Below, in pieces: positions 47,401-58,655 of a stretch of 64,000 nt of DNA. The stretch is from Anas platyrhynchos (Eukaryota; Chordata; Aves; Anseriformes; Anatidae): the NCBI RefSeq assembly GCF_047663525.1, contig NC_092587.1, positions 142,843,001 through 142,907,000 of the forward strand, read 5' to 3'. Every line of letters begins with the position of its first letter. The stretch's first letter is position 1. The notes under the pieces are model-generated. The model was given only the letters and a program-made list of their open reading frames with translations. It was not told the origin of the DNA and made no database searches. The translations under genes and the position numbers were made by a program.

Positions 47401-50201
47401 ATGCCAAGAGGTTCTGTTAACTGAAACAAATGCTGTGCCCAAGTTCATAACAGGAAAACTTCTCCCACTAAAAATGCCTAACACTTTCTTCTTTGTGAAG
47501 TCTGTGGATGTATCTGAACAGCAAGCATTAATTAGAACTCCCTGCATATTAAATCAGGGGAAGGAAAGCTGAAATTGTCTTCTCTCCATCAGACAATGAG
47601 ATTCACTGACAAAAAACTCTCCCAGGGAAGCCTGGACAGTTGCACAAACACTACTGTGACCTGACAGAAGTCTTTACCAATATTTCAGTTAAAATTACTA
47701 AAATTGCTGCCTGCATCCCTTGTTTTATTAGTCGCTTTCTTAGCGATTCTTTTTCTCTCATGTGTTTCAGAGATCATTAAACAACTCTGATTTTTTTCCC
47801 CAAGACCTGAACTGTAATCACAGCACAGTAACTAAGAGAGCTCACCATAGTTCATCCAGGATGTGTTTTGTGTTTTTTTTTTTTGTTTGTTTTTTTTTAA
47901 CTTCTAAGCTACCTTACATATACATATCTACGTGTATTGCCTACCGCATAAACAAAATGAGAATTGTTCCTGGGTAACAGCAAGATTTTTGAACTGTTTT
48001 GCAAACATATCCTGATGCTGACACCTGAATTTAATAAATGGTAAGCTCCTAGACGAGCTAGGAAGGGCAATCACAATCATCTGACTCAAACACAACCAGG
48101 GCACACCTTCAGTATGGTTGAATATTATCATGTTTATAGATCACTTCCCATACTAGAGAAGCTGCTGCATCACTTCAAGGTCTCTTCATACCATTATTTT
48201 TTTTATTTCCCTGATACATTTTAGCATTAGCCTCAGCTTGCATACCTTTTGTATGTAGTGTACATGGCCAATGTAGACACAGGTCTGTTCTAACAACATT
48301 TGGATGGGAGATATTGCCACTGAGAAGAGATGTGTACCCACTGAAGTACATTTATTTATTTAGCATATTCCCTTCAGACAAGGATTTTAACTTAAATATT
48401 TCGCTGAACAGCGTGGCTTTGGAATGTAAGGAAACAGTTAACAGAAACAGTGAAGTAAAATCCAGTGAATGAGAGCTTGAACACAGCTGCCAATAAGGGT
48501 CAGAAATACCTGCAAACAAGTAACACTACATATTCCAAACAACTTAATTTTAGTTTTCTGCTTGATGGAGAGTTTTGCAGAGCTATGTTCATGAATTAGG
48601 ACAACAAGGACAGTTAACAGGTAAAAGGCTTGTCCGTGGTTTCAGAACAATGGTGACTGAAAGAGGAAGATGCATCTTATTAGAAAAAAAAAAAGAAAAA
48701 AAGGAGGTGTACCAAATTGATAACACATCAGAAACAACACAGTTTGCATCAAAAGATGAATGCTGCCACGGATTTATTCTTATTGAAACGTTCACTAAAC
48801 CTATTGATGTGAATAGATCTATAAAAATAAATAATAAGAAAAAGCTTAAGGTTTTCCTGACTTCAAAGTTCAGTTTGCACAACAGTGCAACAATAGCAGG
48901 AACAAAGGACTAAGTTCTCCAATTACCTGAAGGAAATCAGAAAATGGGACTTCTTACAGCACAGCAGGGAAGGGAAAGGAAAGAAAAAAGAAAGCAAACA
49001 CAAACTTTGAGCACAGAGACCACAAAAAGCGTTCAGACTTTTCTTAGGAAACTGCTTTGTATTTGTTTAGTCCATGGCTTTGACCTTGTCTATGGCACAA
49101 AGTTATTTTGTAAGTTTTACCAGCAAAGAGCACATACAAACAATAAGGATACCACAGCACTACTGAAGCCATTTTATGTGAACAGGAGCAAGAAGACCAG
49201 ACAGTTTTTTCCTGCTTTATTTTCATGTAATCTGGAAAAATGGTGTTGTTGCACTGACAGAAAAAAACTATTGTATACATGCTGCCTGTATAACAAAGTT
49301 CTGACAACTCAGATGGACTAATACAATTTAGAAACATATTCTATGAAACTCTGCACTTACAGAAGAGTTCCCTACTACTAATGATCCCATGAGAGGCCAG
49401 GCTGCATCTTTATGAGACTGCTTGAGCCATGATATGGTTCTCCTTTTTTCACCTCACTTCCCTTCAACGGATGGCCAGAAGGAATGTAAGACGGTGACAT
49501 TAACAAACAACAAAATCTTAGCATTATTTAATCTCTAAAGTATTACTTTCCAGTACTTGTCTTTATTGGAGCATAAGAAAGTTATGATTATTTGTGGTTT
49601 CTCTTTTGCAAAGTAGAAAAGCCTATTTGTGAATCACTCAGTTACAATGGTTGAAAGCAGCACTGTTTCCTCTTTCACAATGTAGTCGGCTAATAAAGAA
49701 GATAGAAGCAACCAACTAACAATACTTGAAAAAAAAGGAACTGCTGCGCTTATTGAGAATATTAATACAACCGTGAGCGTGTGACCTCTCAAACTTTGCA
49801 AAGGAAAGGAATTGGGGATTTTTTTCCTTTTTGAATTTCACTGACTTGGTATAGAATATCAGGACGGTAGCTGTAGTGATGACACTTGCACTTTGGGGGG
49901 TCTATCAGCAGTGAGAATAGCTGTAGCATTTCACCTCTTCTTTCCTACATTTCCTTCTTTCCTAGAGGCAGTGCCTGAGGTGGCTGATTGCCTGTATCAC
50001 CTTATATACTGCTGTGCCAACCTTTGCCTCACTAGTGTTCCTGCATGCAAAACCCTTCTGCACGGCTTCTAAAAACGTAAAGAGATCCATGATATTATTT
50101 ATCAATTCAGTTCAGTATTGGCCTAGCGTACAACCACCAGTAACCATCATCAGTGGTATTAAAGGACTATTCTCTGGGCTTTTAACTGTTGACCTGATGA
50201 T

Positions 50202-50770
50202 ATGCAACGATTTCTCTTTCTGTGGCCGAGGGGAAGCCTTTCTCTTAGGCAAGCCGTAAGTCCTGAGGAAGACAGCCCTAGAAAAGAGGCCCTCAGACCC
50301 CCCAACCCTCCTGCTTTTACCACATCAGGGCAACAGATGACAATGTGGAACCCATGGATGGAAATCAACAGGAAAGTGGCATGGGACCTGGAAGGGGAAC
50401 TGGACGACCCACTGGCTTGGCACCTTGGCCGGAAAACATCCCAGATGGAAGGCATCCCGTGTGGGCAGTCCTGGGCAAGGACTGGCTTGTCCTTCTGCCA
50501 GACACCGTGGAGCACATGGAGATGGATCCACCAGCAGATGTGGACGAACCAATGAAAGTGGATTCACCATGGCCAGAGCAGACCTGGAGCTACCCTGGCA
50601 CGTCTTTGCTCCCTGACATCCGAGGGCACCAGCAGTGTCGAGGCAGAGCCTGGGCAGCTCCCTACTTGTTGCGCAGGCTCCATCACAAGCACTAGCGTGG
50701 AGCCGCCAAACACCATGGACATCCCGAAGGCTCACCTGCAGGATGTCCTGGCAATAAACAACTCTTGACA
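50202..50770 (+). pseudogene. GC-rich coding-like block, possibly a broken retrocopy (unrecognised)
   Basis: Within an AT-rich intron this 570-base segment is distinctly GC-richer. It keeps long frames on the + strand that appear to change register: 50202-50555 and 50345-50695, with the first frame again open from about 50640 to a TGA at 50766-50768. The middle frame has an acidic Met/Asp/Pro-rich run (HMEMDPPADVDEPMKVDSPW) and a hydrophobic WAVLGKDWLVLLPD. AATAAA occurs at 50753-50758. No introns are needed, so an intronless retrocopy with indels is one reading. A unique GC-rich segment or unannotated RNA is another. I do not recognise the family. Confidence 0.35.
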
Positions 50771-50840
50771 ATTCTCAGGGGTTATGAGTGTGCTTCTTTC
50801 CCAGCCCCCAGCCCTTGGGTGACATGTGGCATTCCTCCTC

Positions 50841-50950
50841 TGTTCAAGGCAAGGTTGGATGTGGTGCTTATGGACATGGTTTAGTGGGGTGATGGTTCAA
50901 CCAGAGAATCTTGAAGGTCTTTTCCAACCTTAATGATTCTATATCCCTAT
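50841..50950 (+). mobile_element. CR1 LINE 3' tail fragment
   Basis: Reads TGTTCAAGGCAAGGTTGGAT, then GGACATGGTTTAGTGGGGTG, and ends TTTTCCAACCTTAATGATTC-TAT, a close match to avian CR1 3' ends in the sense orientation. It lies antisense to UXS1. Confidence 0.88.
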
Positions 50951-51752
50951 GGTTCTCTTTTGCCCTCAAGCTGGCAGAACCACAATTTCCTGTAAATCCA
51001 ACTCCATCCTTCCACAGAAAGCATTAATTCTGCATTTTTTTTTTTAAGCAAACTGCTAGCAAACTTCATATGGCAACATAAAAAAAAGAATGCTGAATGC
51101 TTTAAAAAAACTATAATGAGTATCAAGGAAAGAGAACAGCCAGCAATAATTAGAAAATGTAGGATAAACTCCCAGAATACATTTAGAAGAGAACTTCTTT
51201 ATTCTAACATAGCTACGTGTTTTCTATCTAATTACTCAATAACTACATGGTTATTCACTATTGATTGCCTTTTCAGTTGCAATTCAATCAACAGTTTTCA
51301 TTACCCCTACATTTCACATCAAGGCTTTTTATGATTACTAAAACCAACTCATTTTGTGAATTAAAGATTAGAGAAAAAAGTGCAACTCAATATACAACAG
51401 GAAATCACCCTAGAGTTGCAATTGCAATGCACTTCTATAATTGATTTCAACATCCATTTGTGTGCATTATCCTCTCACATTACTAAAACAAACTTTACCT
51501 CTAGTTTGCCTTTTTCTTCTTGAATCTTCACAGTCCTGACTAGAGTATTATATCAAGTATACCATAGCCCTCAACCACTTAAAGAAGGTAATACTTAATA
51601 TTTGGTTACCATAACTCAGTTCACTCTATAGTCTGAGGAGGGCGTTTGACGGAATTCTAAGTTATTCTAAGGCAATTTGGAAACTATCATCATATCTTGT
51701 AAGCTAAGTCCACTTGCTACCACTGAAGCTTGTAAAGTTGCAGTCAATATGC

Positions 51753-51783
51753 AAAAAAATAAAAAATAAAAAATAAAAAAAAT
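51753..51783. repeat. A-rich AAAAAAT simple repeat
   Basis: About four A6-7 plus T units. Simple low-complexity DNA. Confidence 0.8.
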
Positions 51784-53908
51784 GGAATGAAACAAGTGGA
51801 AGATGATTAAAATTTTCCTGCATCACTCCACAGTGAGCTGAAGTAAAGCTTCAGATCTGGAGAATTTCCTACCATATGAGTAGTATAAGAAGAGGTATTA
51901 AATTTAGTTCACAAAACACCCTTAATATGTTAAGCATTTAAAATGGTACGTGTTTGTATTTACAACATGTTTAAGCAAATGTACCAGATTCCTGCCATGC
52001 AGATAGTGTCAGATTCTGACTAGTACTTAAGTCACAGAGTTGGAGCTTTCACAAATTTAGGACTTCTAGGCAGATCCATAATTCTAACCATATTTTTATA
52101 AAAAAGTTAAATGCACACTGAATGACAACTCCTGAACAAAGCACAAAATTTACACTGCAATATTATGTGCTTAAACTTCCCCCTGGCCTCTTCCCCATCC
52201 ATATTCCATCCTGAAATCCTGTAAATGATTGTTTTGTGGTAGGACATTCCTACCTGACACCCTTCCCCACAAAAAGCAGAATGCTCATTTTCATAGTAGA
52301 AGTCAGACCTTTCCACTAGCGAAGGATAGTATTTCCAAAACTAGTAACAGTGTATTATCTAAAAAAAATAATAATCAAAAATACTTCAGAATATTCAGCA
52401 GGTGTGACATGCTTGGGCAGAGTGCTAATCTATAATAGAGTACAAGCTATATCTCACAGAGCTAGCCACAGGGTAGAGAACTTAGGTCATGAGTTTTCAA
52501 TTCGTGTCTGTGCGCACTGCAGTTCCACTTTACAAACCTTCATAACTCTTTATAAATCCTGCAAAGAACTTTTGGGATAGTATTAGTACTTATCCAGTGG
52601 CTTTAAGATGCAAGACCCATGGTTTTATAAATTACCAACAGTCTTGCCCTTTGAAAAAGAATACTGCAGTGCGTACCACAAACTCACAGAAAATTCAGTA
52701 CCTTACAGAACAAGAATTTCTCGTTAAAAACTGTAATATTCATCATTTCCAAGCCCATGAGGAACATTTTTCAACACTGAAATATAGATTCTGAACACAA
52801 GCAGTACAACCACACTGTACTTTGCTTTAATATTTTAAAATGTTTAATGATTTAAAAGAGAGCAAAGTAGACGTGAACCTTAAGAATTTCCTTTTGTCTG
52901 GCTTAAGAGTTAAGTGAAAATTGCTACATCCTCTGTATTAAAATATCACCTTTAAATTCTTAGCTTTTAAGTTTAATCCTGTTTTCAAGGTGTGTGTTTT
53001 TTTTTGTTTTTTTTTAAACAGCACTTAGAATTTTCTTAATTAAAGGTTTAGGACTCTAAAGAATATACTCTGATTGATTATTTTTACCTTTGCATATTAA
53101 AGCTGCAAACACCATGAAACCAGGGTACAGTTTTCTTTAATGTGCCACATTTTCTAATTGAATAATCTCCCAGAGAGCAGTAGAATAGCAATTAAATAAG
53201 ATTCACATGCACGTAAAGAGTCAATGCTGGGTTGGTTAGTTAGGAGTTTCTACTCATTGAGTATGAAACCTAGGGAAATTGCCACGTGTTATTTCAAAAA
53301 TATATTTTAAACTCCATTTTAATCCTCATGTTACTGTATTTGGCTGAAATAAGGTCTTACATAATTGAGTACTCATATCTTTCATTAAGGGCTATATTAA
53401 TACCTACCTATTTTTAAGGCATTTCTAAAGCAATTTAGAATATACTGCTCTTCTATGTGTACCCATTAAAGAACTTCCTAATGTTTACCCATATATTCTG
53501 ATTTCAATTATGCTCACTAAATGTCCCACGTTTATCAGTAGTTGCCCTATTCAGCAAAGCATTTCAGCACAAGACCAACTTAGAGCCACTCTTATCTGGC
53601 TCCCAAATTAGTAAGGTCATCTTAGTGTAATCTGTCTAAAAACTATTATACTGAGAGACATAATAAGTCTATCAAAAAGACTAAAGCACTTTTTCTTGAA
53701 GAACACTGCTCATTTGAAATAATAGAATATGGAAACAATAAAGCTTCTGTGTTAAAGAAAAAACAGATTTTGTAGCCACACGATGAACATTCCTGCTCAA
53801 GACATTTTCTTTTGCGCTCCTACACCTAAATACACATACTGGAGTTTTGCCATACATTTGGTCTTCATTATTATAGGAAGTCCACCAAATCTGATACAAA
53901 TTTAATAC

Positions 53909-54030
53909 CTGCTTCATGTATGCATAGCACATGGTCTCTGCAACACGCTTTCCTTCATCATAGCAGGCTCTTGGACCTATTGGATTCACATGGCCCCAGT
54001 AATCCTCATTTTGAGGGTGAACTTCAGGAT
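53909..54030 (-). CDS. UXS1 exon: catalytic YxxxK segment
   Basis: A 122-base exon reading [22 protein letters not shown], then [12 protein letters not shown] and AYMKQ. Y and K of YDEGK are the catalytic pair of the SDR fold. Donor CAG|GTATTA is weaker than the consensus. An open frame continues past it into the intron without UXS1 likeness, and the next exon restores EGVEV. Confidence 0.97.
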
Positions 54031-55804
54031 CTATGGAGGAAGAAGCACCTTAAATTATCTTCTACCAAAAGGTGATTATATATAACAAAACTTCTGTTGG
54101 ATCACTGATGTTAGACAGTTTAACAGATTCTCTCTGAACTATGCATTAAAAAACATTAAGCTTCAATTAAAATACACTCATTAAAAGTGTATTCACTAGA
54201 ACCATGAAAGATGACAATTACAGAACATGCAAGACTCTAGTAAGATAACCAAGCATAAGCAAACAACAGCCCTGTGCTTTTCGATAGAAGAATGAGAACA
54301 GAGGGTTAAATTTAACTTTTCTGTGCAAAGATTACCCACCTCAAAGGCACAAATAAGACTGTAGAGAATTCCATGAAAATTTTATAGGTTATACAGAGAG
54401 AATTTTTTTACTGAATTTGCAAATAAATAAAGCAAAGCAACTTCAAGTTTAATAAAATAAGAGGAAACACAAGAAACAAAAAATTGGCAAGATGGAGAAA
54501 TATTACATTTTCTAAAGAAAGAGTAGAGTGATATATCACAGGGTAAATGCTACGTTTCTTCTAATTTATCCTAAGCACTTTTCTTTTTTTTTTTTTTACT
54601 AGCCATCAATGGTCACAATCAGGCTAGACAATCCTCTGGTTAGATCCAGCATAGGAGTCAATTACAAAAAAAACAAACAACCAGAGTGCCCTGGGAGGCT
54701 CTCAGTGTGTGTCTGCCTGTAGGCTCTATATATTTGAAACAATCCAATCACTTTGTTCCATTTCCCCACTTTGCTATCTATTACTGACTTACCCTTTTGA
54801 CTGGGTTTGAAGTTTGCATGCGTTACTACTGAACTTTCAAGTGTCATAAGCCATTTTGCCAAAAAGAAAACTCAAACAATGATGGTCAGTTCTGATTCTC
54901 TTCAGTTCTGATCTCTTGCTTAGGTATATGCTTTGATTCTTCTTGACTGAAGTTATTCCACCCAAAGCGTACACCTTGAGGTATGTTCTTTGTCCTGCTG
55001 GTTTTCCCCCCAAAATCTGCACTTCATCATTGCATCTTGTTACAGAGATGAGTACTTTTTGTTTGCTTGGCTATTTTTTAAAGTCATAACTGCTAATGTT
55101 CAGCAGGTGCCTGTGCTTGGTATGTCCATTACCCTTGCAACACTGCTATTAGCCATTAAGCAGGAGTTCACAACAGCAGGAAGTTTCTCTGTTAGGCATA
55201 CAGTCTGTTGTACAGTGCAAGAAATTAAAGATTTTTGTTGCATCCAACTAGCAGTTCTATCAGTAATTCTCTTACTACTTTACTTCTTAGTGACAGCAAA
55301 AGGAAGAAAAGAGATGATACCATTGCTGAATATTTTAGGAAACACTGCAAGAGCATGTGTGCACAATCATTGTTTTCTCAAATTGGAGTTTATACCCTTG
55401 TCTTTTGCAGTAGGGCAATTGCTGAATCCTAAGAATATAATTTGTAAGTACACTGGGAAAAGAAATGCAGGTTTGCTACTGAAATGATCTTTCTTCACAA
55501 GTTTTCACTATGGCATCTGGATCTTAATTAGGGTTCAACACTCAAAATTCTCCTACAAGCCCCCTTGAAAAAAAGCCATAAACAAAGACATAGGAAAATT
55601 ACAAACAGCAGTCCAAGCCTTCCTCCACTGCTCTTACTAGAGATATTTAAAGCAAGTACTAATGCCCACATTTTAAACTGATAAGTACATCTGATGAAGA
55701 ATTCAAGCTAAGACAGTGATAAATATCTATCATTCATCAAAAGATCTGCAAATGCTCTTCAGTATTTGCATCTCAAGAGCTCTGATTTTTTTTTTCTTTC
55801 TTAC
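54031..55804 (-). other. UXS1 intron, about 1.8 kb
   Basis: The opposite (+) strand has a 165-codon hydrophobic frame at 54990-55487, with no recognised homology. Otherwise it is AT-rich unique DNA with a T-run near 54583-54598. Confidence 0.8.
54990..55487 (+). other. 165-codon hydrophobic open frame in a UXS1 intron
   Basis: A single ATG-to-stop frame antisense to UXS1. The translation has several hydrophobic stretches, including LAVLSVILLLLYFLV, but no motif I recognise. It has no CpG island or matching splice sites. In a window this large one frame of this size can arise by chance, so I do not call it a gene. Confidence 0.2.
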
Positions 55805-55864
55805 CTCCATACACCTCTGATGTAGAGGCCAGTAGCAGCCGTGCTCCAACACGTTTGGCTAATC
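55805..55864 (-). CDS. UXS1 exon: STSEVYG catalytic segment
   Basis: A 60-base exon encoding G-L-A-K-R-V-G-A-R-L-L-L-A-S-T-S-E-V-Y-G. The Ser/Thr and Glu of STSE belong to the active site in this family. Acceptor AAAATCTAG, donor GGAG|GTAAGA, phase 1 on both sides. Confidence 0.97.
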
Positions 55865-56289
55865 CTAGATTTTGGGAAACAGAGAAAGAAGAATGTAATT
55901 TGAGCAAGCACAGGAATCTTTCAGTCATGTTAACTGCTTTACTGTGATCCCAATTTGCATTGTTTTTAAAGAGAATTCAATTTCTCTCACTAGATAAGTC
56001 TAGCTGTAAAACACATTTACAGCTCCCGATCTCAAGCTAGGAGACTTGAGAAACAGCAAAACATCCACATGTGATGGGTTCAATTCTGGTTAACTAAACG
56101 TTACACCAAGCTAAGATCCAAGAACTTAGTATATCACACCTAAATAAAGGCCAAGGAAGCATAAACCATTCCAAATATGAAATCAGAATCTAGAAATATA
56201 ACATGACTAATGAAATTGAAAGTTAGGCTACATAAAGAATCTTATACAGAATAACGTTATAGAACAAAAACTATCAGTTTCCTTCTTCC

Positions 56290-56310
56290 TTTTTTTTTTT
56301 TTTTTTTTTT
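56290..56310. repeat. T21 homopolymer
   Basis: A run of 21 T followed by AAAATATAAT. Low complexity. Confidence 0.85.
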
Positions 56311-57034
56311 AAAATATAATTACTGCTCCATTAAACAGCCTGGGTGACCTTACCCAGCTATTCAGATTACTCTGCATTCCATTTCAATGGCCTTATGGCC
56401 TTCAACTTGGCATGGCCAATCAAAGATATCTTTCATCTATGCTGTAGAACCGTCCAATACCACATAGCATCTAAATCATTTAATTATCTTAATTGTACCC
56501 ACGAGCATATCAAATGTGAGATGGGCTAGGACCCAGCAGTCTTTTTTGTCTCACTCTCAGGATCACTGACAGCCAGTTCAAGTTGCAGCACATGCCAAAT
56601 GGATGAAATATGGGAGGAAAAAGTAGCAAAGGCTTGATGCCTTCTTTTTACAGGCCCATCCCCAGCATCAAAACCAACAGAGAAAGCTGAAAATGTTGCC
56701 TTGCAATTATCTAGTATGAAGCTAGACATTAAATGTCCTTTCAGTATTTGCTAGCCAAGATGTGCAGCGCTCTTGAAATTTAGGGCTTACAGAGCAAGTG
56801 CAGTTCCACCTACTTCAACCTCTGCTGTGGTGGAAAGGTCCAGTCACTTGTGGCCAACGTGGGACTGTTCTGTAATCACCAAGGTGAGAACTGCAGTCAC
56901 TGGCACAACTTCACTACAAAAATCCCATGCTCTTAACTGCACTTTTTGCAATTACGGCACAGGTATTACTCCATAGCCAAGTTACAGGCATGAAGCTCTG
57001 TTGCTTTGCCAGCTGAGCTTGCTTGTTGTCAGGG

Positions 57035-57135
57035 TTCATAGAATCATAGAAAATCCCAAGTTAGAAGAGACCCATAAGGATCATCAAGTCCAACTCCTGG
57101 CACACACAGGTCTACCCAAAAATTCAGACCATGAA
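57035..57135 (-). mobile_element. CR1 LINE 3' tail fragment
   Basis: The + strand reads TTCATAGAATCATAGAAAAT, then GGATCATCAAGTCCAACTCC and TGGCACACACAGG. This is the reverse complement of a CR1 3' end with its tail. Confidence 0.88.
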
Positions 57136-57271
57136 TTCATTTGCAGATGCATTTAAAGGAAAAGCACAAAAGTCACGTTTGACTCAAGTGTTTCATCCTC
57201 CCCCTAATACCAATGTACAGGTTATATTAATGCAATAATCTTAAGTAAGAAGAAAAAAGATCTCCACTTAC

Positions 57272-57376
57272 CCAGCATGTTTAATGTCCCAATAGTGTTG
57301 GTCTTTAATGTCTTTATAGGATTATACATGTAATTGGGAGGAGAAGCAGGAGACGCTAGATGATAGATCTGGTCCA
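57272..57376 (-). CDS. UXS1 exon: [13 protein letters not shown] segment
   Basis: A 105-base exon, phase 1 in and out. It reads [22 protein letters not shown] and [14 protein letters not shown]. The LASPASPP loop is typical of UDP-xylose synthases and lies over the cofactor and substrate. Acceptor CTGTAG, donor CTGG|GTAAGT. Confidence 0.97.
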
Positions 57377-57998
57377 CTACAGAAAGAGAGGGGAGAAAAT
57401 ATTATTTTTCCATGTGATATATTAAATGAGAAAGCATTAGAGTTGAAATACAAGTACTTCTTTCTGTATTTCCTTGCATTGGAACTCACCATTTCATATG
57501 TTGCTACCTACAGATGATGTGTTTGCAAACCTGTTGTACCACATCAAGACTTAATTTTTAGTAAAACAATAACATATAATGCATACCAACACTGTTGACA
57601 CAAAAAACCAGAAATCTGTTGAGATTTTTCACTTCACAATTTTAGCAATGAGTACTTAGTAACATTTAACAGCTGCAGAAGTGAATGCATTATTTTCTTA
57701 TTCTCAAGTTTTTATGTGACTACCAACTTCAGATTATTTTTTTTTCATATGGAATCCCAAACAAAGATGGCAGAAACATTTTTTAATACTATGAGGAAAT
57801 TCTGGGGAAAAAAAATATATATTTTTTGTAAGCCACCTGTCAGTGAAATATTATCGGAATTAGTATCACATTTGTATTTTAATAGTTACACAGTGAGGAA
57901 CATGCCTACATATGGGCATTTATTTTTTTTCCATTTTCCACTATCCACTGCATTTGTTCCACAAGCGTTCTATGCTGTACTATGGATAACATAGGATT

Positions 57999-58026
57999 TT
58001 AGATTACATTACATTTAGATTACATT
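57999..58026. repeat. Short tandem duplication, period 16
   Basis: TTAGATTACATT occurs at 57999-58010 and again at 58015-58026 with ACAT between. This is a simple slippage-type duplication. Confidence 0.75.
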
Positions 58027-58596
58027 AGTATGTGATTAAAATAGATAATGATGGAAGTCTTAGCCAAATCTCCTAAACCTGAGACCAGCTTCACCACACC
58101 AGGCTGCAAATTTCACTGCTGAAAATAAGAACACAAGGTTGGAGATATTACAGGGGTGAGAGGTCAATTATAATAAAAACAGAGAAATAAAAACTGGACT
58201 CGTTCATACAAACAGTACCCCATAGTCAATAAACCTCAGTCAGCAAGCTTTTCACAACACAGCTAATGTAAATAAAAAGTGTCTTTCTGTCGTCTATGTA
58301 ACATGAATCACAGTTAGTGCTACTTAAAAGAGAGAACATGGATAAGCAAATGCCAACAATATTATGATCAAGTGAGAGATAGTGATGCTTAAGAAAGAAA
58401 AGTAAGTCCCCTACACCAAGCTCATCCAAGTAGTCAAGAAATGAAGTAAGAATTAGAATGGAGGATGGAAAAAAAGGTAAATAATCCCTTTTTTGTTACA
58501 AAAGAAAAGGTTTCTTTGTTTGTTTGAAGAGAAGCCAGCAGCAAAGCACTTTTTTTTTTAAGCAGGTACCACAAAATATAATCAGTTCTTATACAA

Positions 58597-58655
58597 TTGT
58601 AGAGTGGTTCAGGTTGGAAGGGACCTTGAAGATCATCTAACTCCAACCCCCAAAT
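58597..58655 (-). mobile_element. CR1 LINE 3' fragment, short
   Basis: The + strand text GTGGTTCAGGTTGGAAGGGA, CCTTGAAGATCATCTAACTC and CAACCCCC is the reverse complement of a CR1 3' terminus, only about 60 bp long. Confidence 0.82.

Larger units (their letters stand above)
44414..53908 (-). other. UXS1 intron, about 9.5 kb
   Basis: The longest intron here. It contains the GC-rich coding-like block at 50202-50770, a + sense CR1 tail at 50841-50950, an A-rich AAAAAAT patch at 51753-51783, and many small chance frames. No UXS1 exon is seen within it. Confidence 0.82.
55865..57271 (-). other. UXS1 intron, about 1.4 kb
   Basis: Holds a T21 run at 56290-56310 and a CR1 tail near 57035-57135. No exon is seen. 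Confidence 0.85.

Noticed and set aside
48575..49321. Two adjacent + strand frames in the large UXS1 intron
   Set aside because: Lys-rich, low-complexity translations with A-rich runs, and no recognised motif.
53681..53989. 102-codon - strand frame over the UXS1 YxxxK exon
   Set aside because: It reads through the GTATTA donor into the intron. Only residues up to MKQ match UXS1, and EGVEV resumes in the exon at 44413.
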